Positions 1-8,718 of a stretch of 64,000 nt of DNA are shown here, piece after piece (within the stretch, counting starts at the first letter, position 1; every line of letters starts with the position of its first letter). The stretch comes from Ensifer adhaerens (GTDB taxonomy: Bacteria > Pseudomonadota > Alphaproteobacteria > Rhizobiales > Rhizobiaceae). Location of the stretch: positions 124,001-188,000 of the forward strand of contig NZ_PNFP01000012.1 in assembly GCF_002940685.1 (NCBI RefSeq), read 5' to 3'. A program made the translations under genes and the position numbers. A model generated the notes under the pieces. The model saw only the letters and a program-made list of their open reading frames with translations. It was not told where the DNA came from and searched no databases.

Positions 1-157
1 ACGGAGCAGTTCCGTCGGCTCGCCTTGCATGTTCGCTCCCGCCTTCCCTCGCTCTGATCGCTTCAGGGGCAACTCCCTGAAAGGCCCAAGGGTTCCGGAG
101 CTGAAGAAAATTCCGGGGCGGTCGAGGCACAAGGTCGCCCGGGTCGGGCAGCCGGGC

Positions 158-1057
158 TCAGCGTTTCGACGGACCGAGTTCGCCGAGGATCCACTGGCGG
201 AAGGCGCTGATCTTCGGCGAATTGCGACGGCTTTCCGGATAGACCAGCCAATAGGCCTGGCTATCGTCGCAAAGGAGATCGAAGGGCTGGATCAGCCGTC
301 CGTCGGCGAGTTCCGCGGCAAAGAAGGCCGGCGTCAGGATCGCCACGCCCTGTCCGGCCGTCGCCGCATTTCCCTCATAAACCTGCGCGCCCATGCTCGC
401 GCCGGGCCGGCTCGCAAGCCCCTCCACCGGCACGTTGGCGGCAGCAAACCATCGCGCCCACCAGGGGTCGCCGGGGTCGAGAAGCGGCAGCCGCAGGAGG
501 TCGGCGGGTTCCTTTACGCCGCCGATGCTGGCCGCAAGGCCGGGGCTCAGCATCGGTGCGAAGTCGGCGTTGATCAGCCGGTGGGCCACAAGCCCGGGCC
601 AGTCGCCGCGGCCCGAGCGAATGCCGATATCGACCTCCTCGCGGCTGAAGTCGACCAGATGCGGGTCCGTCTGAAGGCGGACTGCAAGCGAGGGATGGGC
701 GATCTGGAAGGAGCCGAGGCGGCGCGCCAGCCAGTTGGACGCGAAGGTCGCGATCGTGCTGATGACCAGCGTTCCCTGGGCGCCGCCGCGGGCCGAGACA
801 TAGGCCTCGCTCAACTGCTCGAAGACCTGGGTGACCACGGGTGCGAGCCGTTGCCCGACCTCGGTCAGCGCGATCTGGCGCGGGCGGCGCAAGAAGAGCG
901 GCGCGCCGATCCGATCCTCGAGCACCTTGATCTGATAGCTCACCGCCGCCTGCGTCATGCCGAGCTCGCTTGCGGCATTGGTGAAACTTCCGTGTCGGGC
1001 AACCGCCTCGAAGACGCGTATCGCCGTCAATGGGGGGAGCGGAAGTGTCTTATGCAT
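158..1057 (-). CDS. LysR-family transcriptional regulator, GcvA-like
   Basis: A 299-residue LysR regulator. Residues 5-65 form the winged helix-turn-helix (PLTAIRVFEAVARHGSFTNA, then MTQAAVSYQIKVLEDRIG), followed by a periplasmic-binding-like effector domain. The PPLTAIRVFEA start and the C-terminal YWLVYPESRR stretch are typical of the GcvA subgroup. The ATG at 1057 has AAGG about 7 bases upstream. It is divergent from a small DUF1127 gene, and an equivalent LysR/DUF1127 pair lies at 45190-46566, so the two loci look paralogous. The target is probably the divergent gene (inference from LysR gene arrangement). The effector is unknown. Confidence 0.93.
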   Translation of the reverse strand: MHKTLPLPPLTAIRVFEAVARHGSFTNAASELGMTQAAVSYQIKVLEDRIGAPLFLRRPRQIALTEVGQRLAPVVTQVFEQLSEAYVSARGGAQGTLVISTIATFASNWLARRLGSFQIAHPSLAVRLQTDPHLVDFSREEVDIGIRSGRGDWPGLVAHRLINADFAPMLSPGLAASIGGVKEPADLLRLPLLDPGDPWWARWFAAANVPVEGLASRPGASMGAQVYEGNAATAGQGVAILTPAFFAAELADGRLIQPFDLLCDDSQAYWLVYPESRRNSPKISAFRQWILGELGPSKR

Positions 1058-1163
1058 TAAATGGCCTTATGTATGATGACCGATATTCGATTGGAAGGTG
1101 AGGCCGCTCATCACCATTTTCAAGGTCCGTCCATTAGACGGATTGATGAAGAGGATGACGGCT

Positions 1164-1358
1164 ATGACAACCATTGAAGTACGTAGTTTTTCGTCGACAA
1201 ATGCTTTTTCCACCGGTTCCTGGCTGGCGCACCTGTTCGCGCGGAAGAGCCGGGCGGCCGACGTCGTCGACGTCAGAAACCTTTCGGATCACCTGAAGCG
1301 GGATATGGGCTTTCTCGACGGCAACCGCCCCGAGGGCGACGACCTCCCGACCGCTTGA
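1164..1358 (+). CDS. small DUF1127-like protein
   Basis: A 64-residue protein beginning MTTIEVRSFSST. Its C-terminal part (DVRNLSDHLKRDMGFLDG) resembles the short DUF1127 motif, in which a helix ends in a conserved L-x-D-[IM]-G-L-type turn. The ATG at 1164 was preferred over upstream in-frame ATGs because GAAGAGGA lies 8 bases before it. DUF1127 proteins are small, abundant in alphaproteobacteria and in some cases RNA-associated (family knowledge), but the role of this one is unknown. It is transcribed away from the LysR gene at 158-1057, which probably controls it. Confidence 0.7.
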   Translation: MTTIEVRSFSSTNAFSTGSWLAHLFARKSRAADVVDVRNLSDHLKRDMGFLDGNRPEGDDLPTA

Positions 1359-1557
1359 TTTTAGAAGACCCGGGCGAGCCTCCCATCGCCCGGGTCTTCC
1401 CACGCCTGCGACGCAGCGTCGTCGCCGCGGCGGAGCAGTTTTCCACGACCCGCCCGCTCTTTGGGTCAGAATTCCTTTAATCTACAATTTAAGTGGATAA
1501 TCTCGGCGGTGTTCGGTCGACGCAGGTTTGCGCTGGCCGCCCGAGATGAGGTCCATG

Positions 1558-1770
1558 ATGAGCATGCTGCGGCAATATGAGCGTTTGAGTGCGATCCGCG
1601 AGGTCCTGCAGGGCCGGCTGGAACTGCACGAGGCGCGCGACTGTTTTGGTTTCGACGATATCGAGGACGGCACGGTCCATGAGCTCAAGGACCGCATTGC
1701 CGAGCTCTCCGAGGAGATCTCGGCCTTGAGAAGCCGCTGCGACCGCTACCAAAGTTTCGGCCGCCAGTGA
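1558..1770 (+). CDS. hypothetical short coiled-coil protein
   Basis: About 70 residues, starting MSMLRQYERLSAIREV and ending in a heptad-like stretch (HELKDRIAELSEEISALRS) that should form an amphipathic helix or coiled coil. GAGG lies 6 bases before the ATG at 1558; nearby upstream ATGs (1546, 1555) are also possible. No family is recognised. The charged, non-repetitive composition favours this strand over the overlapping antisense frame, which is low-complexity. No clear operon partner is seen, and the nitroreductase follows after about 75 bases. Expression is unproven. Confidence 0.45.
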   Translation: MSMLRQYERLSAIREVLQGRLELHEARDCFGFDDIEDGTVHELKDRIAELSEEISALRSRCDRYQSFGRQ

Positions 1771-1846
1771 CCGGCGCGCCAATGATTACCTCGTCATTGA
1801 TTACCCCTGATGACGGCGGCACGCCGTCGATGAATGGATCATCCCC

Positions 1847-2449
1847 ATGACCTTGCATGTGAATTCCCGCGTCGCAGACTATGCGATCAATCCGCTTTTT
1901 CTCGAGCGCTGGTCCCCGCGCGCCTATTCGGGTGCTGAGATTTCCGAGCCGGAACTGTTCGAGATCCTCGAGGCTGCCCGCTGGGCGCCGTCGGCCTACA
2001 ACGCCCAGCCCTGGCATTTCGTCTATGCGCGCCGCGGCAGCGAAGGTTGGGAGAGGCTACTTGGCCTGCTCAACGATTTCAACCGGAGTTGGGCGGCGGA
2101 GGCCTCGGCGCTGATCTTCGTGCTGTCGAAGACCGTGCTGCTGCCGCCGGGCGCCGCCGAAGAGGTTCCGTCCTACACCCATTCCTTCGATACGGGTGCA
2201 GCCTGGGGCGCACTGGCGCTGCAGGCCGCCCATTCCGGCTGGCAGGCCCACGGCATGGCCGGTCTCGACTACGCGCGCGCGCGAACCGAACTCGGCGTGC
2301 CTGAAAACTACCGCATCGAAGCGGCCGTCGCGATCGGGCGCCTTGGCGACAAGGCACTGCTGCCGGAAGCCTTGCAGCAACGCGAGCAGCCGAGCCCGCG
2401 CAAGGCGCTGTCGCAGATCGTCTCCGAAGGCCGGTTCGTGGCCGGCTGA
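1847..2449 (+). CDS. nitroreductase family protein (FMN-dependent)
   Basis: A 200-residue flavin reductase of the nitroreductase fold. The N-terminal block LERWSPRAYSGAEI, the FMN-binding stretch EILEAARWAPSAYNAQPWHF (about residues 43-62) and the central DTGAAWGALALQAAHSGWQA helix are characteristic. These enzymes use NAD(P)H to reduce nitro compounds, quinones or other acceptors in the cytoplasm; the physiological substrate cannot be read from sequence. The length is normal for the single-domain subfamily. It appears monocistronic, with the K+ channel gene convergent downstream. Confidence 0.9.
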   Translation: MTLHVNSRVADYAINPLFLERWSPRAYSGAEISEPELFEILEAARWAPSAYNAQPWHFVYARRGSEGWERLLGLLNDFNRSWAAEASALIFVLSKTVLLPPGAAEEVPSYTHSFDTGAAWGALALQAAHSGWQAHGMAGLDYARARTELGVPENYRIEAAVAIGRLGDKALLPEALQQREQPSPRKALSQIVSEGRFVAG

Positions 2450-2497
2450 CCAGTAGACACGCGTCGGGAGGCGGGCAGGGCGTGCCTGTCCGCTCTC

Positions 2498-2851
2498 TCA
2501 GCGATCGTCCGCTTCATCCCTTGCGGTCGCATTCAGCGCCTGCACGGTGACCGCCGCGACGAGGCCGGTCAGGACGATGCCGGAAAAGCCGATCACCAGC
2601 GCCAGCACACGCGCACTCAGATGCTTGGGCGTAAGGTCGCCGTAGCCGATCGTCAGCCCCGTGACGAAGGTGAAGTAAAGCGCTTCGTCGAGCCGCCAGT
2701 CCTCGATGCGGCCGATAACCACACCGGCTCCGGCCATCACGATCAGGATCGCCGAGAAGATCGGCCAGAGCAGCTGAAGCTGTCGGTAGAGATTGGCAAA
2801 GAACCGGCGCCGCATCCGCGTTGTCTGCCGTTTGTGATGCGATTCCGCCAC
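2498..2851 (-). CDS. small two-TM potassium channel
   Basis: A 117-residue ion channel subunit. Two membrane helices (about residues 30-47 and 81-104) flank a pore loop with the K+ selectivity filter TIGYGD at 67-72. That is the minimal KcsA/ion_trans_2 architecture, without a ligand-gating domain. A GTG start at 2851 was chosen because GGAGGA stands 4 bases upstream; a longer GTG start at 2884 has a poorly placed Shine-Dalgarno. It would act as a tetramer in the inner membrane. The short charged tail (NATARDEADDR) shows no RCK domain, so gating is unknown. It is convergent with the nitroreductase. Confidence 0.88.
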   Translation of the reverse strand: MAESHHKRQTTRMRRRFFANLYRQLQLLWPIFSAILIVMAGAGVVIGRIEDWRLDEALYFTFVTGLTIGYGDLTPKHLSARVLALVIGFSGIVLTGLVAAVTVQALNATARDEADDR

Positions 2852-3114
2852 GCAATCCTCCCTCTCGCGAGCGAATAACGCCACCTCCCGCCGAACCGTG
2901 ACGGCCGGCGCTGGCGGTTCGCTCGTGCCGTCGAAATCCCTTTCGACGCGGCCCCGTTGCCATCACGATAGACCTGAGTCGGGCGGCCTGCCAGCGTCTG
3001 TTTTGCCCGCCGGAAAACGGCGCGCGATGGCGGTCTCTGGTTCCTTGCCACGGCATTGGCCGAGTGCTATCGCTTAGAATAATCTCATGAAAGCTCTTGC
3101 CGAAGGACATCCGG

Positions 3115-4785
3115 ATGGCATCGCATGGGCATTCGCTTGCCGGCAACGGCCGTGGTCTCTCCGCGGGTTTCCGGCTGGACGTGATTGCGGGTCTCACGGC
3201 CGCCGCCGTGGTCCTGCCCAAGGCCATGGCCTATGCCACGGTTGCCGGCCTGCCCGTCAGCGTCGGTCTCTACACCGCCTTCGTGCCGATGATCATCTAC
3301 GCGCTTCTCGGCACGTCCCGCGTCCTCAGCGTCTCGTCGACCACCACGCTTGCGATCCTCGCCGGCACGCAGCTCGGCCTTGCCGTCCCGGATGGCGATC
3401 CCGCCAAGCTCTTGACGGCGACGGCGACGCTGACGGCGCTCACCGGCGCGCTTCTCTTCCTCGCATCGCTGCTGCGTTTCGGCTTCGTCGCCAATTTCAT
3501 CTCGTCGCCGGTGCTGATCGGCTTCAAGGCCGGCATCGGCCTTGTCATCGTGCTCGATCAGGTGCCGAAGCTGCTCGGCATTCACATCGCCAAGGAAGGC
3601 TTCTTCCGCGACATCCTCAGCATCGCCGGCCACCTGTCCGAGACCTCGATGCTCACGCTCGCGATTGCCGCTGCGGCGCTGGTGGCGCTGCTTGCGATGG
3701 AGCGGCTCTGGCCGCATTCGCCGGCGCCGCTTCTGGCGGTGGCCGCCGGCATTGCGCTTTCCTGGTTCGCCGGTCTTCAAGCGCTCGGCGTCTCCACCGT
3801 CGGCTTCATCCCGCAGGCGCTGCCTTCGCTCACGCTCCCGAGCCTCGGCCTTGTCCGGGAGCTCTTGCCGGGCGCGCTCGGCATCGCGTTGATGAGCTTT
3901 ACCGAAACCATCGCCGCCGGCCGGGCCTTTGCCGCTCCGTCCGACCCGCCGATCCGGGCCAACAGGGAATTGCTTGCAACCGGTGCCGCGAACTTCGGAG
4001 GCGCCTTCTTCGGCGCCATGAGCGCGGGCGGCGGCACGTCGCAAACCGCGGTGGTGCGCGCCGTCGGCGGTCACAGCCAGGTGGCGTCGCTGGTCACCGC
4101 AGCGGCGGCAGCTGCGACCATGCTGGTCCTTGCGCCACTGCTCGGTCTCTTACCGCAGTCCGTCCTTGCCGCGATCGTCATCGTCTACTCGGTCGGGCTC
4201 ATCAAACCCGCGGATTTCCTCTCCGTACGCAAGGTCCGGCTGATGGAGTTTCACTGGGCGTTGGCAGCCTTTCTCGGCGTGCTGTTCTTCGGCACGCTGC
4301 AGGGCATCATCGTCGCGATCGTGCTCTCCTTCATCGGGCTGGCGCGCCAGGCGGCCTCGGCGAAGGTCTATGTCGTCGGCCGCAAGCGCGGCACCGACCG
4401 GCTGCGACCGCTTTCGCCCGCGCATCCCGATGACGAGACGTTCGAGGGGCTCTTGATCCTCCGGCCGGAGGGACGGCTCTTCTTTGGCAATGCCCAGCAG
4501 GTGGCCGATCAGGCGCAGATGCTGGTCGCCAAGCAGAAGCCCCGGGTTGTCGTGCTCGACATGAGCCGGGTTTTCGACATCGAATACTCGGCGCTGCAGA
4601 TGATGATGGAGGGCGAGCGCCGCATCAGCGAACACGGCGTCACCGTCTGGCTGGCCGAGTTGAACCCGGACGTGCTTGCCTATGTGCGCGCATCCGGCTT
4701 TGCCGATCAGCTCGGTCCCGACCGCCTGTTCGTCAATACCCGCACGGCGCTCCAGCACTACCTGGCCGGCGCCGCGCAGGGCTAA
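3115..4785 (+). CDS. SulP-family inorganic anion permease with STAS domain
   Basis: A 556-residue inner-membrane transporter. The N-terminal two thirds are hydrophobic transmembrane segments with the SulP signature region near the start (LDVIAGLTAAAVVLPKAMAY). The C-terminal 120 or so residues form a STAS domain with the conserved VVVLDMSRVFDIEYSA loop. The family moves sulfate, bicarbonate or other anions, and the substrate is not determinable here. ATG 3115 (MASHGHSL) has GAAGGA 7 bases upstream and is preferred to TTG 3097. It appears monocistronic and is followed by a double palindromic repeat. Confidence 0.92.
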   Translation: MASHGHSLAGNGRGLSAGFRLDVIAGLTAAAVVLPKAMAYATVAGLPVSVGLYTAFVPMIIYALLGTSRVLSVSSTTTLAILAGTQLGLAVPDGDPAKLLTATATLTALTGALLFLASLLRFGFVANFISSPVLIGFKAGIGLVIVLDQVPKLLGIHIAKEGFFRDILSIAGHLSETSMLTLAIAAAALVALLAMERLWPHSPAPLLAVAAGIALSWFAGLQALGVSTVGFIPQALPSLTLPSLGLVRELLPGALGIALMSFTETIAAGRAFAAPSDPPIRANRELLATGAANFGGAFFGAMSAGGGTSQTAVVRAVGGHSQVASLVTAAAAAATMLVLAPLLGLLPQSVLAAIVIVYSVGLIKPADFLSVRKVRLMEFHWALAAFLGVLFFGTLQGIIVAIVLSFIGLARQAASAKVYVVGRKRGTDRLRPLSPAHPDDETFEGLLILRPEGRLFFGNAQQVADQAQMLVAKQKPRVVVLDMSRVFDIEYSALQMMMEGERRISEHGVTVWLAELNPDVLAYVRASGFADQLGPDRLFVNTRTALQHYLAGAAQG

Positions 4786-4787
4786 AG

Positions 4788-4885
4788 CAATTCCAGGAAA
4801 AGTGCGCAGCGGTTTTCCGTCCGGAATTGCGGACCGGGAAAGCCAATTCCAGGAAAAGTGCGCAGCGGTTTTCCGCCTGGAATTG
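4788..4885. repeat. two copies of a 42-bp rhizobial palindromic repeat
   Basis: Copies at 4788-4829 and 4844-4885, each beginning CAATTCCAGG and ending GGAATTG, with a shared core GTGCGCAGCGGTTTTCCG. The ends are inverted (CAATTCC against GGAATTG), so each copy can fold into a hairpin. They lie between the convergent ends of the SulP and GFA genes. They resemble the short intergenic palindromes common in Rhizobiaceae genomes. Confidence 0.85.
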
Positions 4886-4957
4886 TAGGCTAGAAGGGAC
4901 CTGTCCCCGCGAACGCGCGAAGCGGTTCCGCAATAGCGTCGTCTCAGAAAAATGCGC

Positions 4958-5392
4958 TCATTCCGCCATCATCTCGCCCGTTCCGCCGAAGGCCGGCGGG
5001 AAGTCGCGATACTTCGGCAGGCCGTCCTTCATCGGCAGCACGGTCTCCTGATAGTTGACGTGCAGCGCCGGCTTGAAGGCGAGCGACGGGATTGCCGCGG
5101 CGAAGACGTCGGTGACACCCCACAGCGGATGCTCGGTCATGAGATGCCCGCCGCAGGCCTTGCACCATTTGCGCACGCTCGTCGCCGCCTTCTGATAGCC
5201 GACCAGATTGTCCGCACCCTTGACGATCCGGACCTTCTCCGGCGGCCAGAGCGTAAACGCGTTGACCGGGCCTGCCGACCAGCTCCGACAGGAGCTGCAG
5301 TGGCAGAAGCCCATGGCGGCCGGGTCGCCGCTGACTTCGATCTCGACTGCGCCGCAGAAGCACTTGCCCGTATGGCTACCGTTTGCTGCCAT
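4958..5392 (-). CDS. GFA/CENP-V family zinc protein
   Basis: A 144-residue protein of the GFA fold (named after glutathione-dependent formaldehyde-activating enzyme). Cysteine motifs appear in the usual order: GKCFCGAVEIEV, GFCHCSSCRSWS and WCKACGGHL, matching the zinc-binding sites of the family. Most members have no proven formaldehyde role, so the function stays open. The ATG at 5392 is backed by AAGGAGGG a few bases upstream. It is single-gene, convergent with the SulP permease. Confidence 0.9.
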   Translation of the reverse strand: MAANGSHTGKCFCGAVEIEVSGDPAAMGFCHCSSCRSWSAGPVNAFTLWPPEKVRIVKGADNLVGYQKAATSVRKWCKACGGHLMTEHPLWGVTDVFAAAIPSLAFKPALHVNYQETVLPMKDGLPKYRDFPPAFGGTGEMMAE

Positions 5393-5506
5393 GACACCCT
5401 CCTTCGGTTCGTCGGGCCGCCCTCTGCTTTCGCGTGTTGGCGGCCGTGAGGCAGGGCAACAGCGTGTCACGCCTGAGCGTGAGGTCAACGCCTCCTTTCG
5501 AGCTAA

Positions 5507-5556
5507 TGCATGTCGCGTGAAAAATGTGCAGCGGCCTTGCGGCAACGACAGGCATG
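5507..5556. repeat. diverged palindromic intergenic repeat
   Basis: Starts TGCATGTCGC and ends ACGACAGGCATG, with near-inverted ends and the internal core AAATGTGCAGCGG. The core resembles that of the 42-bp repeats at 4788-4885, so it seems a worn member of the same or a related rhizobial repeat class. It lies between the GFA gene and the histidine kinase gene. Confidence 0.6.
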
Positions 5557-5601
5557 GAAAGAGGAGCCTAAAGCCTGGCGTCCTCTTTCACGCAACGGAC
5601 G

Positions 5602-7002
5602 TTAGTTTTGCGGTCTTGCGGCTGCTTCGACGAGGGAAAGCGGCAGCACGATGCGGGCGGACAGGCCGCCACCCTCCCGGTTGCGCAGTTCGAGCTCGGC
5701 GCCGGCGCGATCGAGCGCCCGCTCGACGATGCTGAGCCCCAGTCCGCTTCCGGCGGCCGCCTTGAACCGGCCGCGGAAGAAGCGCTCGGTGACGCGCGGC
5801 ATCTCTTCCTCGGGGATGCCGGGCCCCTCGTCGTCGAACGCGATCACCAGGTGCTGCTCGCGCCGCGCCGTGCGGCACCAGACCGTTGCGCCAGGCGGGG
5901 AATGATGGATGGCGTTTTCGAGCAGGTTGCGTGCCGCAAGCCGGAAGAGGTCCTGATCCATGCTGATTCTCAGACCGGACATCGCCCCGTCGATCACAAC
6001 ATCGACGCGATAGGCCTGACCGACGGGTTCGGTCCTGAGATTGGCCAGTATCTCGCCGACATCGAAGCCGGCCGCCGGCCGGGCGCTCTCGGAGGCTTCG
6101 ACCGAGGCGATGTCGAGCAGCTGCCGCACCAGCTTGCCGGTCCGATCGACCCCGGCGACGATCTGGCCGAGCGCCTTCTCGCGGATCTCGCCGTCGTTGC
6201 TGGCGAGCGCCACCTGCGCTTGCGTCTTGAGGCCCGCCAGCGGCGTGCGCAGTTCGTGGGCGGCAAAGGCGATGAAGTTCTGTTCGCGCTCGCGGGCGCC
6301 GGCGACACGGGCAAAGAGCCCGTTCAGCGACTTCAAGACCGGGCTGATTTCGCGCGTCGTGCCGGCATCCTCGATCGCGTGCAGGTCCGAGGCCTCGCGC
6401 GCGGCAAGGTCGCCGGCAAGTTTCCTGAGCGGCGCCAGCCCGCGCCCGACGCTGAGCCAGATCAACACGGCCAGAAGCGGAATGATCAGCAGCGCCGGCA
6501 GCAGCAGCCCCTTGACGAGATCGTTGACCAGCCGGTCGCGGATGCGCAGGTTGTCGCCGACCAGCACGCGCACGCCGAGGCTCGCATTCTCCACCGCAAA
6601 GACCCGCCAGGTCTCGCCGTTGATGACGGTTTCCGAAAAGCCCGTCGCATGGGGCGCAAGGGTCATGTCGGGTGCACTGTCCGACTTGCCGATCAGCGTG
6701 CCGTCCAGCGACCAGATCTGGCAGGAGAGCTGGCGGTCGTAATGCGGATGTTCGAGCAGCGGGATCTTGATCGCGCTCTGCGGCGGGCGGCCCGCCTCGC
6801 CATCGCCGTCACCCTCCTCCTTCATCATGTCGGGGCTGACGATCAGCGAATTCACCATGCGCGCGGCCTCCATCAGCCGCGCGTCGAGCACGCGCTCCAC
6901 CTCGGCGCGGGTGCTGAGGAAGATCCAGACGGTGGCCGACAGCCATAAGAGGCCGGTCGTGATCAGGAGGATGGCGAAAAGCCGGGTGCGCAGCGATTGC
7001 AT
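5602..7002 (-). CDS. sensor histidine kinase, QseC/PmrB-like
   Basis: A 466-residue membrane sensor kinase. TM1 is about residues 8-30, the periplasmic sensor region about 31-165 and TM2 about 166-186, followed by HAMP. The phospho-acceptor H249 lies in AAHELRTPLAG, and the C-terminal HATPase carries NLLENAIHHSP and GSGLGLSIV. The start overlaps the regulator stop (TGATG), so the two are translationally coupled. The acidic periplasmic stretch KEEGDGDGE (61-69) might bind cations, as in PmrB/QseC-type sensors (inference). The partner is the regulator at 7002-7664; a likely target is the adjacent L,D-transpeptidase gene. Confidence 0.93.
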   Translation of the reverse strand: MQSLRTRLFAILLITTGLLWLSATVWIFLSTRAEVERVLDARLMEAARMVNSLIVSPDMMKEEGDGDGEAGRPPQSAIKIPLLEHPHYDRQLSCQIWSLDGTLIGKSDSAPDMTLAPHATGFSETVINGETWRVFAVENASLGVRVLVGDNLRIRDRLVNDLVKGLLLPALLIIPLLAVLIWLSVGRGLAPLRKLAGDLAAREASDLHAIEDAGTTREISPVLKSLNGLFARVAGAREREQNFIAFAAHELRTPLAGLKTQAQVALASNDGEIREKALGQIVAGVDRTGKLVRQLLDIASVEASESARPAAGFDVGEILANLRTEPVGQAYRVDVVIDGAMSGLRISMDQDLFRLAARNLLENAIHHSPPGATVWCRTARREQHLVIAFDDEGPGIPEEEMPRVTERFFRGRFKAAAGSGLGLSIVERALDRAGAELELRNREGGGLSARIVLPLSLVEAAARPQN

Positions 7003-7664
7003 CAGCCGGCCCCGCCGAGCCGGTAGCCGATGCCCCGGATGGTTTCGATCAGCCCCGGGCCGAGCTTGTTGCGCAGGTGGTGGATGTGCACCTCGACGGC
7101 ATTGCTCTCGATTTCCTCCTGCCAGCCGTAGAGCTTGTCCTCGAGTTTGGTCTTGGAGAAGATGACGCCCGGATGCGACATCAGCGTATGCAGGATCGAA
7201 TACTCGCGCCGCGACAGTTGCACCGGCTTGCCGGCCTGTTCCACCGATTGCCGCGCCGGATCGAGCTTCAGCGTCGACCATTCGAGCGCGGCGCGCGCGC
7301 GACCGCTGGAGCGGCGTGAGAGCGCCCGCAGTCGCGCGGCGACCTCGTCGAGGTCGAAGGGCTTGCCGAGATAGTCGTCGGCGCCGGTATCGAGCCCGGC
7401 GACGCGATCGCGCACCGTGTCGCGCGCGGTCAACAGCAGCACGGGAACGTCGTTCTGCCGAGCGCGAATGTCCCTGAGAATGTCGAGGCCGGAGCCGTCG
7501 GGCAGCATCAGGTCGAGCACGACCGCGTCGAAGCCGTTGGCTGCAAGCGCCGTCACAGCCGCATCACAGGTGCCGACGGCATCGGTGGTGAAACCGGCCA
7601 GCGCCAGGCCGACCTTCAGGCCATCACGCAGGATATCGTCGTCTTCGACGATCAGGACTCGCAT
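7002..7664 (-). CDS. OmpR-family response regulator, QseB/PmrA-like
   Basis: A 220-residue regulator. The receiver domain runs from 1 to about 115, with acidic pocket EDDD (7-10), phosphorylation site D51 in VVLDLMLPDGSG and K in GKPFDLDEV. The winged-helix DNA-binding domain follows, with SRREYSILHTLM and VEVHIHHLRNKLG. It is first in a two-gene operon with the kinase. The upstream region shared with the divergent L,D-transpeptidase gene holds a tandem CTTAAG repeat that matches the half-site type used by PmrA/QseB relatives, so autoregulation is likely. Confidence 0.95.
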   Translation of the reverse strand: MRVLIVEDDDILRDGLKVGLALAGFTTDAVGTCDAAVTALAANGFDAVVLDLMLPDGSGLDILRDIRARQNDVPVLLLTARDTVRDRVAGLDTGADDYLGKPFDLDEVAARLRALSRRSSGRARAALEWSTLKLDPARQSVEQAGKPVQLSRREYSILHTLMSHPGVIFSKTKLEDKLYGWQEEIESNAVEVHIHHLRNKLGPGLIETIRGIGYRLGGAG

Positions 7665-7708
7665 TGCTTTTCCTCACATTTTTGAGAGCCGGACTGTTAA
7701 ATCGCTCC

Positions 7709-7725
7709 CTTAAGGCAGCCTTAAG
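7709..7725. promoter_or_regulatory. tandem CTTAAG-N5-CTTAAG element (PmrA/QseB-like box)
   Basis: CTTAAG at 7709-7714 and 7720-7725 are separated by GCAGC, giving one 11-bp helical turn between half-sites. PmrA-type OmpR regulators recognise YTTAAK-N5-YTTAAK direct repeats (family knowledge). It lies 45 bases upstream of the regulator start and 46 bases upstream of the L,D-transpeptidase start, so it could control both promoters. Confidence 0.65.
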
Positions 7726-7770
7726 GTAGGACTTCCCTCTGCAACGGCATTGCAACAAACGAATCGTTGA

Positions 7771-8538
7771 ATGCCCGATATGACCGAAGCAAACGAGCCT
7801 TCTTCTTCCGCGGCCGATCACAAGACCGGCATCGCGCTCACCCGTCGCAGCCTTTTCGTCGGGGCGGCCTCGCTGCTCGTCACCGGCTGCGCGACCGCGC
7901 GCCCGACGCCGGCGGTGGTGCCGGTGGCCGCGACGCCCGTTCGTCCCGCAGCCGGGCGGACGGTGCCGCCGATGTATTACGCCATGCCCGACGAGCAGTT
8001 TCCGATCCCCGAGGTGAAGGTCGCCGAGGTCGATCCGCGGTTCTGGCGGCAGGAGGTGGACTATCCGACCAGCGAGCGGCCCGGAACGCTGATCGTCGAT
8101 ACGCCGGCGAAGTATCTTTACCACGTGCTGCCTGGCGGGCGGGCGATGCGCTACGGCATCGGCGTGGGACGCGAGGGCTTTGCCTGGTCGGGTCGAGCGA
8201 TCGTCGCCTACAAGCGCAAATGGCCGCGCTGGACGCCGCCCGACGAGATGGTGGCGCGTCAGCCGAAGCTCGCTCCCTACAGCATCGCCAATGGCGGCAT
8301 GCCCCCGGGCATCAAAAACCCGCTCGGCGCCCGCGCGCTCTATATCCACAAGGACGGCAAGGACACGCTCTACCGCATCCATGGCAGTCCCGAGGCGTTT
8401 TCGATCGGCAAGGCGGTCTCTTCCGGCTGTATCCGCCTCATCAACCAGGATGTCGTCTATCTCCACGATCAGGTCCGCGACGGCAGCATCATCGTCGTCA
8501 TTCCGGATCCGACGAAGAGCGATCTGGCGATCGGCTAG
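7771..8538 (+). CDS. L,D-transpeptidase lipoprotein (YkuD/ErfK family) 1
   Basis: A 255-residue peptidoglycan L,D-transpeptidase, a cysteine enzyme of the periplasm. A twin-arginine-like segment TRRSLFVGAASLL leads into lipobox LVTGC (C40), so it is probably a membrane-anchored lipoprotein. The YkuD domain spans about 104-246, with H204 in RIHGSP and catalytic C220 in SSGCIRL. Family activities are 3-3 crosslinking or attachment of proteins to peptidoglycan; which one applies is unknown. It is divergent from the two-component operon with a CTTAAG repeat between them, and first of four transpeptidase genes. Confidence 0.92.
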   Translation: MPDMTEANEPSSSAADHKTGIALTRRSLFVGAASLLVTGCATARPTPAVVPVAATPVRPAAGRTVPPMYYAMPDEQFPIPEVKVAEVDPRFWRQEVDYPTSERPGTLIVDTPAKYLYHVLPGGRAMRYGIGVGREGFAWSGRAIVAYKRKWPRWTPPDEMVARQPKLAPYSIANGGMPPGIKNPLGARALYIHKDGKDTLYRIHGSPEAFSIGKAVSSGCIRLINQDVVYLHDQVRDGSIIVVIPDPTKSDLAIG

Positions 8539-8718
8539 GCGAGGGCAAAGCACGTAGCGCGGGAATTCTGCAACACTTCGACAACGAGTACCGCCTCGCG
8601 CAAGTGATCCACGCCAAAGAAAGATTTTCACCACATTTCGGTCACGGTTCGGCCCAACAGCCTTGGGCCTTCCTTCGGACCCTCCCAACCGAAATCCCCA
8701 ACCCTGGAATAGAATAAA

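Noticed and set aside
1-157. Possible gene end at the left edge
   Set aside because: No frame here shows a recognisable motif; short minus-strand frames overlap the LysR end and look like shadow.
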